Positions 12,878-20,594 of a stretch of 34,982 bases of DNA are shown one piece after another; the first letter of the stretch is position 1; every line of letters begins with the position of its first letter. A model generated the notes under the pieces. It was not told the origin of the DNA and did no database searches. It saw only the letters and a list, made by a program, of their open reading frames with translations. The DNA is from a virus. The stretch is from IMG/VR virus record IMGVR_UViG_3300046804_002202, positions 1 to 34,982 of that record; one strand, given 5' to 3'. A program made the position numbers and the translations under genes.

Positions 12878-12953
12878 CTATAAGGTCGCACTTAAGGTGG
12901 AAAGGGTGTCTTCGGGCACCTTTTCTTGTATAAATAGTATTGCGACTTTATAG
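12878..12953 (+). promoter_or_regulatory. Nested module B: inverted repeat enclosing terminator and late promoter
   Basis: The left arm CTATAAGGTCGCA (12878-12890) pairs with TGCGACTTTATAG (12941-12953) over 13 positions with a single G-U pair. Inside are a terminator (12902-12924) and a perfect TATAAATA (12929-12936). The expected late start near 12942 coincides with the start of the right arm. An ACTAAATA (12863-12870) also precedes the left arm by eight bases. The leader ends TAGAGTAGAACTATG, shared exactly with module C. Confidence 0.78.
12902..12924 (+). terminator. Rho-independent terminator after gp32
   Basis: GGTGTC/GGCACC (12905-12910 and 12915-12920, one G-U pair) closes a TTCG tetraloop; flanking AAG and TTTT extend the stem and provide the T tract. 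It is nested in module B. Confidence 0.85.
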
Positions 12954-12962
12954 AGTAGAACT

Positions 12963-13580
12963 ATGGAAACTCCAAGAGAGTATTACTATACCTATTATTC
13001 CTATGAGGAATACGGTAAAGGATATTTTGGTTCAAGAACTTGTGAATGTTTACCTGAAGAAGACATAAAATATTTTGGTTCATTTAAAGACAAACAATTT
13101 AAACCAACACAAAAGATAATACTTAAAGATGATTATTCTACAAGAGAGGAAGCATATGCTGATGAGATTATTTTACAAGAGCACTATAAAGTAGTAGAAA
13201 ATCCTCACTTTGCAAACAGAGCATATCAAACTTCTACTGGATTTAGTAGAAAAGGTATGGTTCCTCATAATAAAGGACATAAAATGTCTTTAGAGCAAAG
13301 AAAAAAGTTGAGCGATATTTGTAAAGGAAGAAAAGTAAATGAAGAAACTAAACAAAAAATAAGCAAATCTACTAAGGGAAGAGTATTAACTGAAGAGCAT
13401 AAAAGAAAAATAGCAGAAGCAAATAAAGGAAAGTCAAGGCAAACTAAAGAAGGTTTGGAAAGATTTAAAAATATCCAAAAAGAAAGAAAAGGAAAACCTG
13501 GAAAAAAACACTCAGAAGAAACTAAAAAGAAAATAAGCGAAGCGACAAAAGGAAGAATTCCTTGGAATAAAAAAGTTTAG
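12963..13580 (+). CDS. GIY-YIG-like endonuclease with NUMOD3 repeats
   Basis: The 205-residue protein has an N-terminal region YYYTYYSYEEYGKGYFGSR (about 7-25) resembling a divergent GIY-YIG core, followed by YFGSF and an EEAYADEIILQ segment that could carry the catalytic glutamate. From about residue 95 on it is made of NUMOD3-type DNA-binding repeats (KGHKMSLEQRKKLSDICKG, EETKQKISKSTKGR, EEHKRKIAEANKGK, EETKKKISEATKGR). It follows nested module B. Its stop overlaps the end of the convergent gp53 gene by four bases, so it sits exactly at the gp32-gp53 junction. Confidence 0.75.
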   Translation: METPREYYYTYYSYEEYGKGYFGSRTCECLPEEDIKYFGSFKDKQFKPTQKIILKDDYSTREEAYADEIILQEHYKVVENPHFANRAYQTSTGFSRKGMVPHNKGHKMSLEQRKKLSDICKGRKVNEETKQKISKSTKGRVLTEEHKRKIAEANKGKSRQTKEGLERFKNIQKERKGKPGKKHSEETKKKISEATKGRIPWNKKV

Positions 13581-14245
13581 GTATATAACCTAATATTGTC
13601 TCCTTTCTTAAGGTTCTCAGAAACGTATTGCTGAGAACCTTTTTTATATGGCATAATTTCATCCATATCATTAAATACAACATTTAGATAAGTCGGTTTC
13701 AGTACAAAAATATTTCTCCTATCATCTTGTAATTTTTGTTCGTAATCAAAGTTAGTTATTGCTTTAGTAAAGTTTGTTTGTGTTACTTGTCTTTCTAAAA
13801 TAGTATCATAATAAGTTGTTGTGAAATTAGATGGAACTCGAAGTCCTGCAGGAATAATAGTTATTCCATTTGTATTTTTAATTTCATTCGTTTCATAATG
13901 ATGAATTGCGTTGATCTGATCATATGATCCATACTTCTCTAAAAGAAAATTATCAAATCCTTGTTGAGTTAAAGGCCACTCTGTTTGAACATTAAGAATG
14001 TTATTTGAAAGAAGTATAACCCAATCTAAAGTTTCATCATTATAGACTTTATATGCAACATTATCTGGTCTTTCGTTTCCAATAATTTTATACTTTGTGA
14101 AGAACTGTAGGTTTCCGAAAATATCTTCACGTAGTTTTCCACGCTTGAATAAATTCTTTACAGTAATGTAATCAGATATACTTTGAGAATCTGGTAATCT
14201 GCTGACGTATTGGAAATCGGGAACTTGACGGAAATAACTTGCCAT
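13577..14245 (-). CDS. 53: Baseplate wedge subunit gp53
   Basis: The 222-residue product resembles T4 gp53 (about 196 residues). It has SYFRQVPDFQYVSRLPDSQSI near the N terminus, an IIGNERPDNVAYKVYNDETLDWVILLSNN block, and LEKYGSYDQINAIHHYETNE. gp53 is a peripheral baseplate wedge protein that finishes the wedge before hub attachment. It is one base downstream of gp48 on the minus strand. Its C-terminal codons also encode a strong terminator for the opposite strand. Confidence 0.85.
   Translation of the reverse strand: MASYFRQVPDFQYVSRLPDSQSISDYITVKNLFKRGKLREDIFGNLQFFTKYKIIGNERPDNVAYKVYNDETLDWVILLSNNILNVQTEWPLTQQGFDNFLLEKYGSYDQINAIHHYETNEIKNTNGITIIPAGLRVPSNFTTTYYDTILERQVTQTNFTKAITNFDYEQKLQDDRRNIFVLKPTYLNVVFNDMDEIMPYKKGSQQYVSENLKKGDNIRLYT
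13610..13645 (+). terminator. Plus-strand terminator embedded in the gp53 coding region
   Basis: AAGGTTCTCAG (13610-13620) and CTGAGAACCTT (13631-13641) form a perfect 11-base-pair stem with a ten-base loop, followed by T residues to 13645 on the plus strand. It would stop transcription from the upstream endonuclease gene before it runs antisense through gp53 and gp48. On the minus strand no T tract follows. Confidence 0.88.
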
Positions 14246-14246
14246 A

Positions 14247-15653
14247 TTAGTAACCTATGTCGTCTGATCTTAATCCTTCATTAAAATAATCATCTTCATA
14301 AACTGGCTCAAGTTCACTGAATCTTAAAGTCAACTGATATGATGTCATTGTTTTTCCTGGATCATCAAATGTCATATAAGTTCCATCTGGAGTATAATCA
14401 ACATCACAACCAAGAAGAGCGCAATCTTTAATTCTATTTAATGAAGGATGATCACTTGATCCTGAAAGATATTTTATTTGAAAAATATTTGGTGCTTTTA
14501 AAAATACTGTTGTATTGGAAGTTTTTACTGACATTCCTTGTTTAAAAAATCTAATAATTCTTTTTACATTTTCTGCTTCTTTTTCACTTCTTGGAGATAG
14601 TCTAAACGTAAAATTAAAAGGACGTAATGTTGGTCCATTGAAAAGTAATTCTAAATTTGGATTAAGAATTGCACCTGTTGTTCTTGAAAATAATCCTTGA
14701 ACTCCAACCGCTTCTTGCGCTAAATATAACTTAAATGCATTTTGCAAATCAGTATTTGTTGGTAATTCTTTTAAATTTTGTGAAACTTTCCCAAATATAT
14801 TAGATGCTAAATCTGCTACACTACCTTTTTCATCCATAGCTCCTCTTGCTATGGATGCAGCATATGCTTCAAGTGGGTTTAAATTTGCTCCACCCCATTC
14901 AACACCATTACTATCAGTAATAGAAGGTTGAATAGGAAGTGTAACTGTTCCTGCTATTTCTGTTCCCCTTCTTGCAGTTGCACTAGGACCAGAAATTTTT
15001 GTATTTCCAATTGTTTCTGCTGATATTGCACCTAGACTTCTACCCACATATCTAAACATTTTGAATTGAATGCAATCTTGAGATTTTAAATTTAATTTAA
15101 GTGGATATCTCAGATTACCTTCTGATCCATAACTATATCTTATTTTTTCAGAATCTGATATCTCCTTATTATTTTCATTTACTTCTAATGCCGCTGGATT
15201 GACATTATCAATATTAACTGGTTCTGGAGTTCCGACATTTGTTGAAGTGCCTGCATTACCTCCACTAGCTATTGTTGGTCCTATATTTTTTTGTTGGGCA
15301 ACATATCTCAAATTACTTTGCATTGCACTTTGTATTTGTCTTGATGTTGAATCAGTATATCCAGATATTCCAAAGTCATTTGCTATTTCTTGAATGCTAT
15401 TATACTGAATTTTATTTCCAGTTCCGTCATCATATTGATAGGTTATTTTTCCATCTGTGCGAATTGCGTAACTAAGTTTTTTAATTACGGAATCATTTGA
15501 AGATGAATTTATTGGAATATATCCTGTTGGATTTGATAAAGTTATTGTTGTAAATGGACTTTTTCCATCTATATTATATGATTGGTTTACGACACCCTCA
15601 CCAGTTCCTATATTCGATGATGATACCTGCCAAATAAAGTTTTGTCCTGCCAT
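14247..15653 (-). CDS. 48: Baseplate tail-tube cap gp48-like
   Basis: The 468-residue protein is longer than T4 gp48 (about 364 residues). Its C-terminal half has the expected membrane-free beta-rich cap pattern (LLFNGPTLRPFNFTFRLSPRSE, TVFLKAPNIFQIKYL, YQLTLRFSELEPVYEDDY). The N-terminal third is Ser/Asn-rich and may be an added domain. Being next to gp53 and near a gp19-family protein fits the T4 hub-cap group of gp48 and gp54. In T4, gp48 caps the hub and starts tube polymerisation. The call rests on pattern and context. Confidence 0.7.
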   Translation of the reverse strand: MAGQNFIWQVSSSNIGTGEGVVNQSYNIDGKSPFTTITLSNPTGYIPINSSSNDSVIKKLSYAIRTDGKITYQYDDGTGNKIQYNSIQEIANDFGISGYTDSTSRQIQSAMQSNLRYVAQQKNIGPTIASGGNAGTSTNVGTPEPVNIDNVNPAALEVNENNKEISDSEKIRYSYGSEGNLRYPLKLNLKSQDCIQFKMFRYVGRSLGAISAETIGNTKISGPSATARRGTEIAGTVTLPIQPSITDSNGVEWGGANLNPLEAYAASIARGAMDEKGSVADLASNIFGKVSQNLKELPTNTDLQNAFKLYLAQEAVGVQGLFSRTTGAILNPNLELLFNGPTLRPFNFTFRLSPRSEKEAENVKRIIRFFKQGMSVKTSNTTVFLKAPNIFQIKYLSGSSDHPSLNRIKDCALLGCDVDYTPDGTYMTFDDPGKTMTSYQLTLRFSELEPVYEDDYFNEGLRSDDIGY

Positions 15654-15712
15654 TAGAAATCTCTCCCGTCTACAAGGTGAGCCAGTATCTCAATTTTTTG
15701 TAAAGTAAGAGA

Positions 15713-15720
15713 CATTTATA
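15713..15720 (-). promoter_or_regulatory. Possible minus-strand late promoter for gp48
   Basis: On the minus strand the box reads TATAAATG, one base from the late consensus, about 60 bases upstream of the gp48 start. The distance is similar to that of the minus-strand late box upstream of gp4. Confidence 0.45.
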
Positions 15721-15733
15721 ATAGGTTTTTTAT

Positions 15734-16288
15734 TTATTTAGTTCTAAATTTTGAATAATTGATTCTTTTCATAAAATCAATTTCATCTCCATAAACAACA
15801 TGTAATTGTCCAGCAACTTCATTCCATGTATAATTTCTAATACATTGTGATGGATCTACATCTTGCCAATGGAAGTTAAGTCCTTTAAATCCCCATGGAA
15901 ATAATTCAAGAGCAGCGATTAATGGATGTTGATCATATCTGATCTTTGGAGTTTTTGCATTGTATATAAACGTATAATATTTTCCTGGGCTTGGTATTAT
16001 TTCTAAATCTCTAAAAACTGAAATTATTTCTATCATTATTTCTTCTGGATCTGTTATTCCTACGATCCTTCTTTTTAAAATTTCAATTCTTGATCCTGGT
16101 TTCTCTCTTTGATAATCTCTATCTTTTTCAATTAAATCAATTAGTTTTTCTTTACTTAGATTCTCGTAGTTTCCTATTGAACCTTTTCCTGATGGAGTTT
16201 GATAATAAATTGTATATTTTTTTGCAATATTAATTAATTCACTTTTTGTATATTGACTTAATGATTTTTCGTAACCTGTAAGATCCAT
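15734..16288 (-). CDS. Hypothetical virion or packaging protein next to gp4
   Basis: The 184-residue protein has a charged helical N-terminal half (YTKSELINIAKKYTIYY, KEKLIDLIEKDRDYQ). Its C-terminal part contains YTFIYNAKTPKIRYDQHPLIAALELFPWGFKGLNFHW, a motif seen in proteins of many T4-like phages (given here only by position, about residues 104-140, ending GLNFHW). Its start shares a base with the gp4 stop (TAATG on the minus strand). In T4 the genes 2, 4 and 53 are neighbours, so it could correspond to the DNA end protector or another completion protein, but I cannot assign it. Confidence 0.65.
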   Translation of the reverse strand: MDLTGYEKSLSQYTKSELINIAKKYTIYYQTPSGKGSIGNYENLSKEKLIDLIEKDRDYQREKPGSRIEILKRRIVGITDPEEIMIEIISVFRDLEIIPSPGKYYTFIYNAKTPKIRYDQHPLIAALELFPWGFKGLNFHWQDVDPSQCIRNYTWNEVAGQLHVVYGDEIDFMKRINYSKFRTK

Positions 16289-16740
16289 TACTTAATACCT
16301 AAATTATCTTCGGTTATAACTTTAAATTCAATCATTCTATCAGCACAAAATTCCTTTGCTGCTTTCCACTTTGCTTGATTGACTGCATAAGTTTTTGCTT
16401 CGTGTATGTATGATTTTGTCACTCTTGATTTTTTCTGCGGAGGAACAGTTTGTTTCTTCGGTTTTACTTCAATCACATAAGTTTTAATCTCACCAGTTTG
16501 TTCCCTAACTTTGATAATAAAGTCTGGAAAATATTTGTGAATTCTATTGTCAACTGGTGATATGTAAGGAATGTAAAACTCTTCAGAACCATATTTTATT
16601 ATGTCAGGTGAACGATCACACCACTGCATAAATTTTAGTTCCCAACCACTTCTATAAACTATGTTTTGTGGATTTCCAATATATTTTTCTGGATTTTTTG
16701 GATGAAAATATCCTTGATTATATTTAGAGTCACGAGGCAT
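16288..16740 (-). CDS. 4: Head completion protein gp4
   Basis: The 150-residue protein matches T4 gp4 closely by eye: FHPKNPEKYIGNPQNIVYRS, WELKFMQWCDRSPDIIKYGSEE and YFPDFIIKVREQTGEIKTYVIEVKPK. The PDF...EVKP pattern is a PD-(D/E)XK nuclease-like fold, so the protein may process packaged DNA ends. gp4 acts after DNA packaging so that tails can join heads. It is the first gene of the minus-strand block and is preceded by a minus-strand TATAAATA. Confidence 0.9.
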   Translation of the reverse strand: MPRDSKYNQGYFHPKNPEKYIGNPQNIVYRSGWELKFMQWCDRSPDIIKYGSEEFYIPYISPVDNRIHKYFPDFIIKVREQTGEIKTYVIEVKPKKQTVPPQKKSRVTKSYIHEAKTYAVNQAKWKAAKEFCADRMIEFKVITEDNLGIK

Positions 16741-16800
16741 TTTTCCAACCTTTATGCGATTTGTTTCTTCTATCCCGACTACATAATATATCAGTAGAAA

Positions 16801-16808
16801 TATTTATA
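16801..16808 (-). promoter_or_regulatory. Minus-strand late promoter for the gp4-gp53 block
   Basis: TATTTATA on the plus strand is a perfect TATAAATA on the minus strand, with an expected start near 16795 and a 55-base leader to the gp4 ATG. It sits in the 73-base divergent gap; I see no equally good plus-strand late box there for the 16814 gene. Confidence 0.65.
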
Positions 16809-16813
16809 GGTAG

Positions 16814-17614
16814 ATGCCTTCTCCTATTCCAACTAAAAAAACAGTAGCAGATTTAAAAGCATCTATTTTAAATCCTGCGTTAACCTCTCATTTTGAATGT
16901 TCCTTTAATCCACCAGGTGAAGTTAGGAAGTGGATTAATCAGAGAACTTCTGCGGGAATAGGCAATGGATATAATGATAATTTAATTTCATTGTCTTGTT
17001 CTGAAGCATCTTTACCTGGATCATCTTTAGCAACTCATGAAATTAACAATGATTTCACTGGAGTAACTGAAAGGCATGTTTACAGAAGGCAATATGATGA
17101 TAGAGCAGATTTTACTTTTTATGTCGATCATGATTACAATGTTCTTCAGTTTTTTGAAAACTGGATGTCTTATATTGTAGGAGAGGAAATTTCTGGTGGT
17201 GTATTAGTTCCAAATTATTCCTATCGTGTTAATTTTCCAGATGATTACAAAACTGAAATTTATATTAAAAAATTTGAAAGGGATTACAGTGGAAGAGTAT
17301 TGCAATATAGATTCTTAAATGCTTATCCAATAAGCATTAATTCAATGCCAGTTTCATATGATTCATCTCAATTATTAAAGTGTACAGTATCATTCAATTA
17401 TTCTAGATATGTTATAGGTGGTGGTGAAGTTCTTGTACCTCCAAAAGAAGCACAAACACCTGCAGAACAAGCGGCAAATATTTCTCCAGGAAATTCTGAA
17501 TTTTCTTCTTCCACAACTTCTGAGGAATATTATGGACAACTACCACCAGTCGAATCTGGACTTCCTTATGTTGGAAGAAACCGTGGACCCCTTGCACCAT
17601 TTTCTGGTATCTAA
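16814..17614 (+). CDS. gp19/gp54-family tail tube or tube-initiator protein
   Basis: The 266-residue protein has the tail-tube fold pattern of the T4 gp19 family: SHFECSFNPP near the N terminus, SLSCSEASLPGSSLATHEIN, ADFTFYVDHDYNVLQFFENWM, and RVLQYRFLNAYPISINSMPV. The Ser/Pro/Gly-rich C-terminal tail is extra. Neighbours gp48, gp53 and gp26 suggest the tube initiator gp54 rather than the main tube protein, which normally lies beside the sheath gene; this is inference. It reads divergently from the gp4 block. Confidence 0.75.
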   Translation: MPSPIPTKKTVADLKASILNPALTSHFECSFNPPGEVRKWINQRTSAGIGNGYNDNLISLSCSEASLPGSSLATHEINNDFTGVTERHVYRRQYDDRADFTFYVDHDYNVLQFFENWMSYIVGEEISGGVLVPNYSYRVNFPDDYKTEIYIKKFERDYSGRVLQYRFLNAYPISINSMPVSYDSSQLLKCTVSFNYSRYVIGGGEVLVPPKEAQTPAEQAANISPGNSEFSSSTTSEEYYGQLPPVESGLPYVGRNRGPLAPFSGI

Positions 17615-17620
17615 TAAATA
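17613..17620 (+). promoter_or_regulatory. Possible late promoter for gp26
   Basis: AATAAATA overlaps the stop codon of the preceding gene; an expected start near 17626 leaves a 22-base leader containing TAGGA before ATG 17648. Confidence 0.45.
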
Positions 17621-17647
17621 ATCACACTGAAACATCTATAGGACATT

Positions 17648-18367
17648 ATGCCTTTACCAAAGATCTCTACGCCAACACATGAGTTGGAACTACCTTCTAC
17701 TGGACAGACGATTCAGTATCGCCCTTTTCTTGTGCGAGAAGAAAAACTTCTTGTATTAGCACTTGAAAGTGAGAACACAAAAGAAATTACAACAGCAATT
17801 AAGAACGTCATTAAAAATTGTATCCAAACAAAAGGAGTAAAGGTAGAGTCACTACCTACCTTTGATATTGAATATCTCTTCCTTAATATTCGTGGTAAAT
17901 CTGTTGGAGAAGAAATTGAAGTTAATATTGTTTGTCCAGATGATGGAGAAACTTATGTTCCAGTGAAGATTGATATTGATGAAATTAAAGTACAAAAAAA
18001 CGAAGAGCATACGACTAAAATTCAAGTAGATCCTTCCATCGTAATGGAAATGAAGTATCCATCATTGGATCAATTCATTAAAAATAACTTTGACTTTAAT
18101 GAAAACAATTCAATGGATCAGTCATTTGATTTGGTTGCTTCTTGTGTAGATAAGATTTATACTGAAGAAGAAGTTTGGTCTGCTGCTGATGTAACTAAAA
18201 AAGAACTGATTGACTTTTTGGAGCAAATGAATTCCTCACAATTCAAACAGATTGAAAAGTTCTTTGAGACAATGCCTAAACTTTCTCATACGGTTAAAGT
18301 CAAGAACCCAAATACTGAAGTTGAAAGTGAAGTTGTATTGGAGGGACTATCCAGTTTTTTCGCATAG
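17648..18367 (+). CDS. 26: Baseplate hub/tail assembly protein gp26
   Basis: The 239-residue protein begins MPLPKISTPTHELELPSTGQ and continues QYRPFLVREEKLLVLALESEN, the opening of gp26 proteins in T4-like phages. A small zinc-like pair (C98 region VCPDDGE) and a helical C-terminal half (FLEQMNSSQFKQIEKFFETMPKL) follow. In T4, gp26 is needed for hub assembly. The family is thought to act with gp51 as the tail-assembly chaperone pair for the tape-measure protein. The gene ends at a T_TTT_TTC sequence just before its TAG stop, in the right frame for -1 frameshifting into the next ORF. Confidence 0.85.
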   Translation: MPLPKISTPTHELELPSTGQTIQYRPFLVREEKLLVLALESENTKEITTAIKNVIKNCIQTKGVKVESLPTFDIEYLFLNIRGKSVGEEIEVNIVCPDDGETYVPVKIDIDEIKVQKNEEHTTKIQVDPSIVMEMKYPSLDQFIKNNFDFNENNSMDQSFDLVASCVDKIYTEEEVWSAADVTKKELIDFLEQMNSSQFKQIEKFFETMPKLSHTVKVKNPNTEVESEVVLEGLSSFFA

Positions 18368-18385
18368 GAATGATCCATATGGATC
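18355..18385 (+). promoter_or_regulatory. Candidate -1 programmed ribosomal frameshift site
   Basis: The gp26 codons read AGT TTT TTC GCA TAG, so T_TTT_TTC (18355-18361) is an X_XXY_YYZ heptamer in the correct phase. Slipping back by one base reads CGC ATA GGA ATG and continues in the frame of the gp51-like ORF to 18549, giving a fusion of about 300 residues. A perfect 14-base palindrome, GATCCATATGGATC (18372-18385), starts ten bases after the heptamer and could act as a weak stimulatory hairpin. Confidence 0.6.
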
Positions 18386-18549
18386 TTGAAAATTTTTATA
18401 AATTAAATTTTTCGTTGATGCAGTATCATAAATATTCATTAACGGAGATTGAAAATATGATGCCTTGGGAAAGGGATGTTTATGTTGCTATGCTAAAGAA
18501 TTATTTGGAAGAAGAGAAAGCAAAGCAGCAGCAACAAAATGGGACCTGA
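18379..18549 (+). CDS. 51: gp51-like tail assembly chaperone partner
   Basis: This 56-residue ORF starts MDLENFYKLNFSLMQYHKYS and contains LTEIENMMPWERDVYVAMLKNYLEEEK. A short hydrophilic protein with an E-x-M-PW-E pattern is typical of the second member of tail-assembly chaperone pairs, annotated gp51 in T4-like cyanophages (from memory). ATG 18379 has AGGA nine bases upstream; ATG 18370 in the same frame lies too close to that site. The frame is open through the end of gp26, allowing a frameshift fusion. It overlaps the next gene by 11 bases. Confidence 0.7.
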   Translation: MDLENFYKLNFSLMQYHKYSLTEIENMMPWERDVYVAMLKNYLEEEKAKQQQQNGT

Positions 18550-20590
18550 CGAACTAGACGATCTACTATCAAATATTAGAGCAGAATCTAAAAGAGAATC
18601 TGCTCTGTCTTTGTATGAAGGAACTAGAGAAGAAGATCTCGTAGACGAGGAAGTAGACGAAAGAGTTTTAACTTTACTTGGACTTAATGAAGTTTTTGAT
18701 ATTGATTATGGAACTTATGTTTCTCTTTTAAAAGAAAGATTAGTAGAGTCTAGAAATTTTGATAAGAGACTTTCTTCAGAGGAAGATGAGTTGCTAGTTA
18801 GTGAGTTTAAAAGAGTAAAAGGAAAAGTAGGTAGATTCAAATTAAAAAGAAAGAAAGTCACTTCAGATAATATTGGAGTAACTGGTCCTATTCGTGTATC
18901 ATCAGACAAGTTTTTATTAACTGGAAAAGCAATAGTTCCTGAGTCTGCAGATAGTGAAAGTTCTGAAGATGTAAAGGATATAGAAAAGTTGCTTGATGAA
19001 TTACTTAATAATATCCGCTTACAAAATAAAGAAGAAAAGAAAAAGTCTGAGAAAGAAAGAAAAGAATCTGAGGATAAAAAAAGAAAGAAAAGAGAAAGTG
19101 ACTTAGAAAAACCTATTGTATTAGCAAAAAAATTACTTAAAACTATTGTAGCGCCATTTCAAAGTATTCTTGATAGGATTTTTAGATTCATAGGATTTAC
19201 TTTACTTGGTTATGCCTTCAATAATCTTATTAAGTGGTTCTCTGATCCTAAAAATGCAGAAAAAGTTAAGTTAATCGGAAGAATACTAAAGGATTGGTGG
19301 CCCGCTATACTTGGCGCATATACTCTTTTTGCAACTCCTTTTGGAAAATTTATTCGCTCTATAACTGGAATATTATTTAAATTTACGCCGAAATTACTTT
19401 CATTAATAGCAAAAAATCCAGTTGCAACAGCGGCAACTGCAGCTGGCGTTGGTGCTTTTATCTCTGAATTGAAAGTTGAGCAGTTTAGATCTGAGCAAAA
19501 GAAAACGGATAAAACTATCGTAACTCCAGAAGAAACTGCTAAGACTGGAAAAACACCTGCTCCACCACAACTATATCAAGAACAGATGTTGAGGAGTGGT
19601 ATTGGATTTAATGGCGGTGGAGTTGTTCCTAGATTTGGAAAATCTTTCTTTGGTGGTGGGCAAGTCTCTAGAGATCTTAATATAAATGATATTGCATATG
19701 AAGGTGGTGGTGGAATATATGATGATAGTGGTTTAAGAATCACTGGTGCTGGTCCTGACACGCAGTTGATCGCTGCTGCTCCTGGCGAAATTGTAATGTC
19801 CAAAAAGGCAGTTGATAAGTATGGCGCAAACTTCTTCTTAGGATTGAATAAGAAAGCAGGTGGAACTAACATTCCTAAAATGGTGAATAATATTCAACTT
19901 GCTGCTGGAGGAGGATTGGTTAGAAAACCTGTTCAATCTTTCCAAGGTGGCGGAATGGTTGGTTCAAAACCATCTGGTGGATTTATGGATTGGTGGAATC
20001 GCGGAAGAAATGTAAGAGTTCCGAATGAAAATACAGCAAGGTTTGGTGGATTAAATCAATACATCAGAAAAAATCCAGATCCAACAACTTTACTTGGTGA
20101 TGATGCTAGACAAATTACTAGAAGCAACAAAGCATTTCAATCAGGTGCTACTGGATATAAAGGATGGAATCCTTTTAAAGCATTTACTCCTGGTATGGTA
20201 AAGACTGGTCCAACTCCTGCAATTCGTCAAGCAGTAGAAAGACCTTTAAGAGCATTTTCTGGTGCTTCAAAACTAATGAAAGCGGCAGGAGGAGCAGCTG
20301 GTTCTGTTCTTATGGATATGATTTTTCCAGAACCAGACTTTAATCCAACACTTGATGATGCAAGGAGAATGGGACTACCAATGGGTCCTCAATCTAAAGC
20401 ATCTCCGCCAGGACCTCCCGTGATTTATACTAAAACAACTTATACAGTTCTTCCTCCTATTAAAGCACCATCTAAAACTCCTGCAATTGCAAGAGGTTCT
20501 AAAATTCCTGAATTTATTGTATCATCAACTAATGATACACGCTCAAAAAATGCTTCAATTTTAGGAATTGCTGATCTTATAGGAGCATAA
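18539..20590 (+). CDS. Tape-measure-like virion protein, first paralogue
   Basis: The 683-residue protein has an acidic N-terminal region and a long highly charged Lys/Glu coiled-coil stretch (about 150-190). A membrane-like hydrophobic block RFIGFTLLGYAFNN (216-229) follows, then further hydrophobic segments to about 310. The glycine-rich C-terminal part contains PDTQLIAAAPGEIVMSKKAVDKYG, typical of tail proteins. The hydrophobic block is repeated in the next gene (RFIGFTLLGYIFNN), so the two are paralogues. The place after gp26 and gp51-like suggests the tape-measure role of T4 gp29, shared or divided between the two. Confidence 0.65.
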   Translation: MGPDELDDLLSNIRAESKRESALSLYEGTREEDLVDEEVDERVLTLLGLNEVFDIDYGTYVSLLKERLVESRNFDKRLSSEEDELLVSEFKRVKGKVGRFKLKRKKVTSDNIGVTGPIRVSSDKFLLTGKAIVPESADSESSEDVKDIEKLLDELLNNIRLQNKEEKKKSEKERKESEDKKRKKRESDLEKPIVLAKKLLKTIVAPFQSILDRIFRFIGFTLLGYAFNNLIKWFSDPKNAEKVKLIGRILKDWWPAILGAYTLFATPFGKFIRSITGILFKFTPKLLSLIAKNPVATAATAAGVGAFISELKVEQFRSEQKKTDKTIVTPEETAKTGKTPAPPQLYQEQMLRSGIGFNGGGVVPRFGKSFFGGGQVSRDLNINDIAYEGGGGIYDDSGLRITGAGPDTQLIAAAPGEIVMSKKAVDKYGANFFLGLNKKAGGTNIPKMVNNIQLAAGGGLVRKPVQSFQGGGMVGSKPSGGFMDWWNRGRNVRVPNENTARFGGLNQYIRKNPDPTTLLGDDARQITRSNKAFQSGATGYKGWNPFKAFTPGMVKTGPTPAIRQAVERPLRAFSGASKLMKAAGGAAGSVLMDMIFPEPDFNPTLDDARRMGLPMGPQSKASPPGPPVIYTKTTYTVLPPIKAPSKTPAIARGSKIPEFIVSSTNDTRSKNASILGIADLIGA

Positions 20591-20594
20591 TGAG

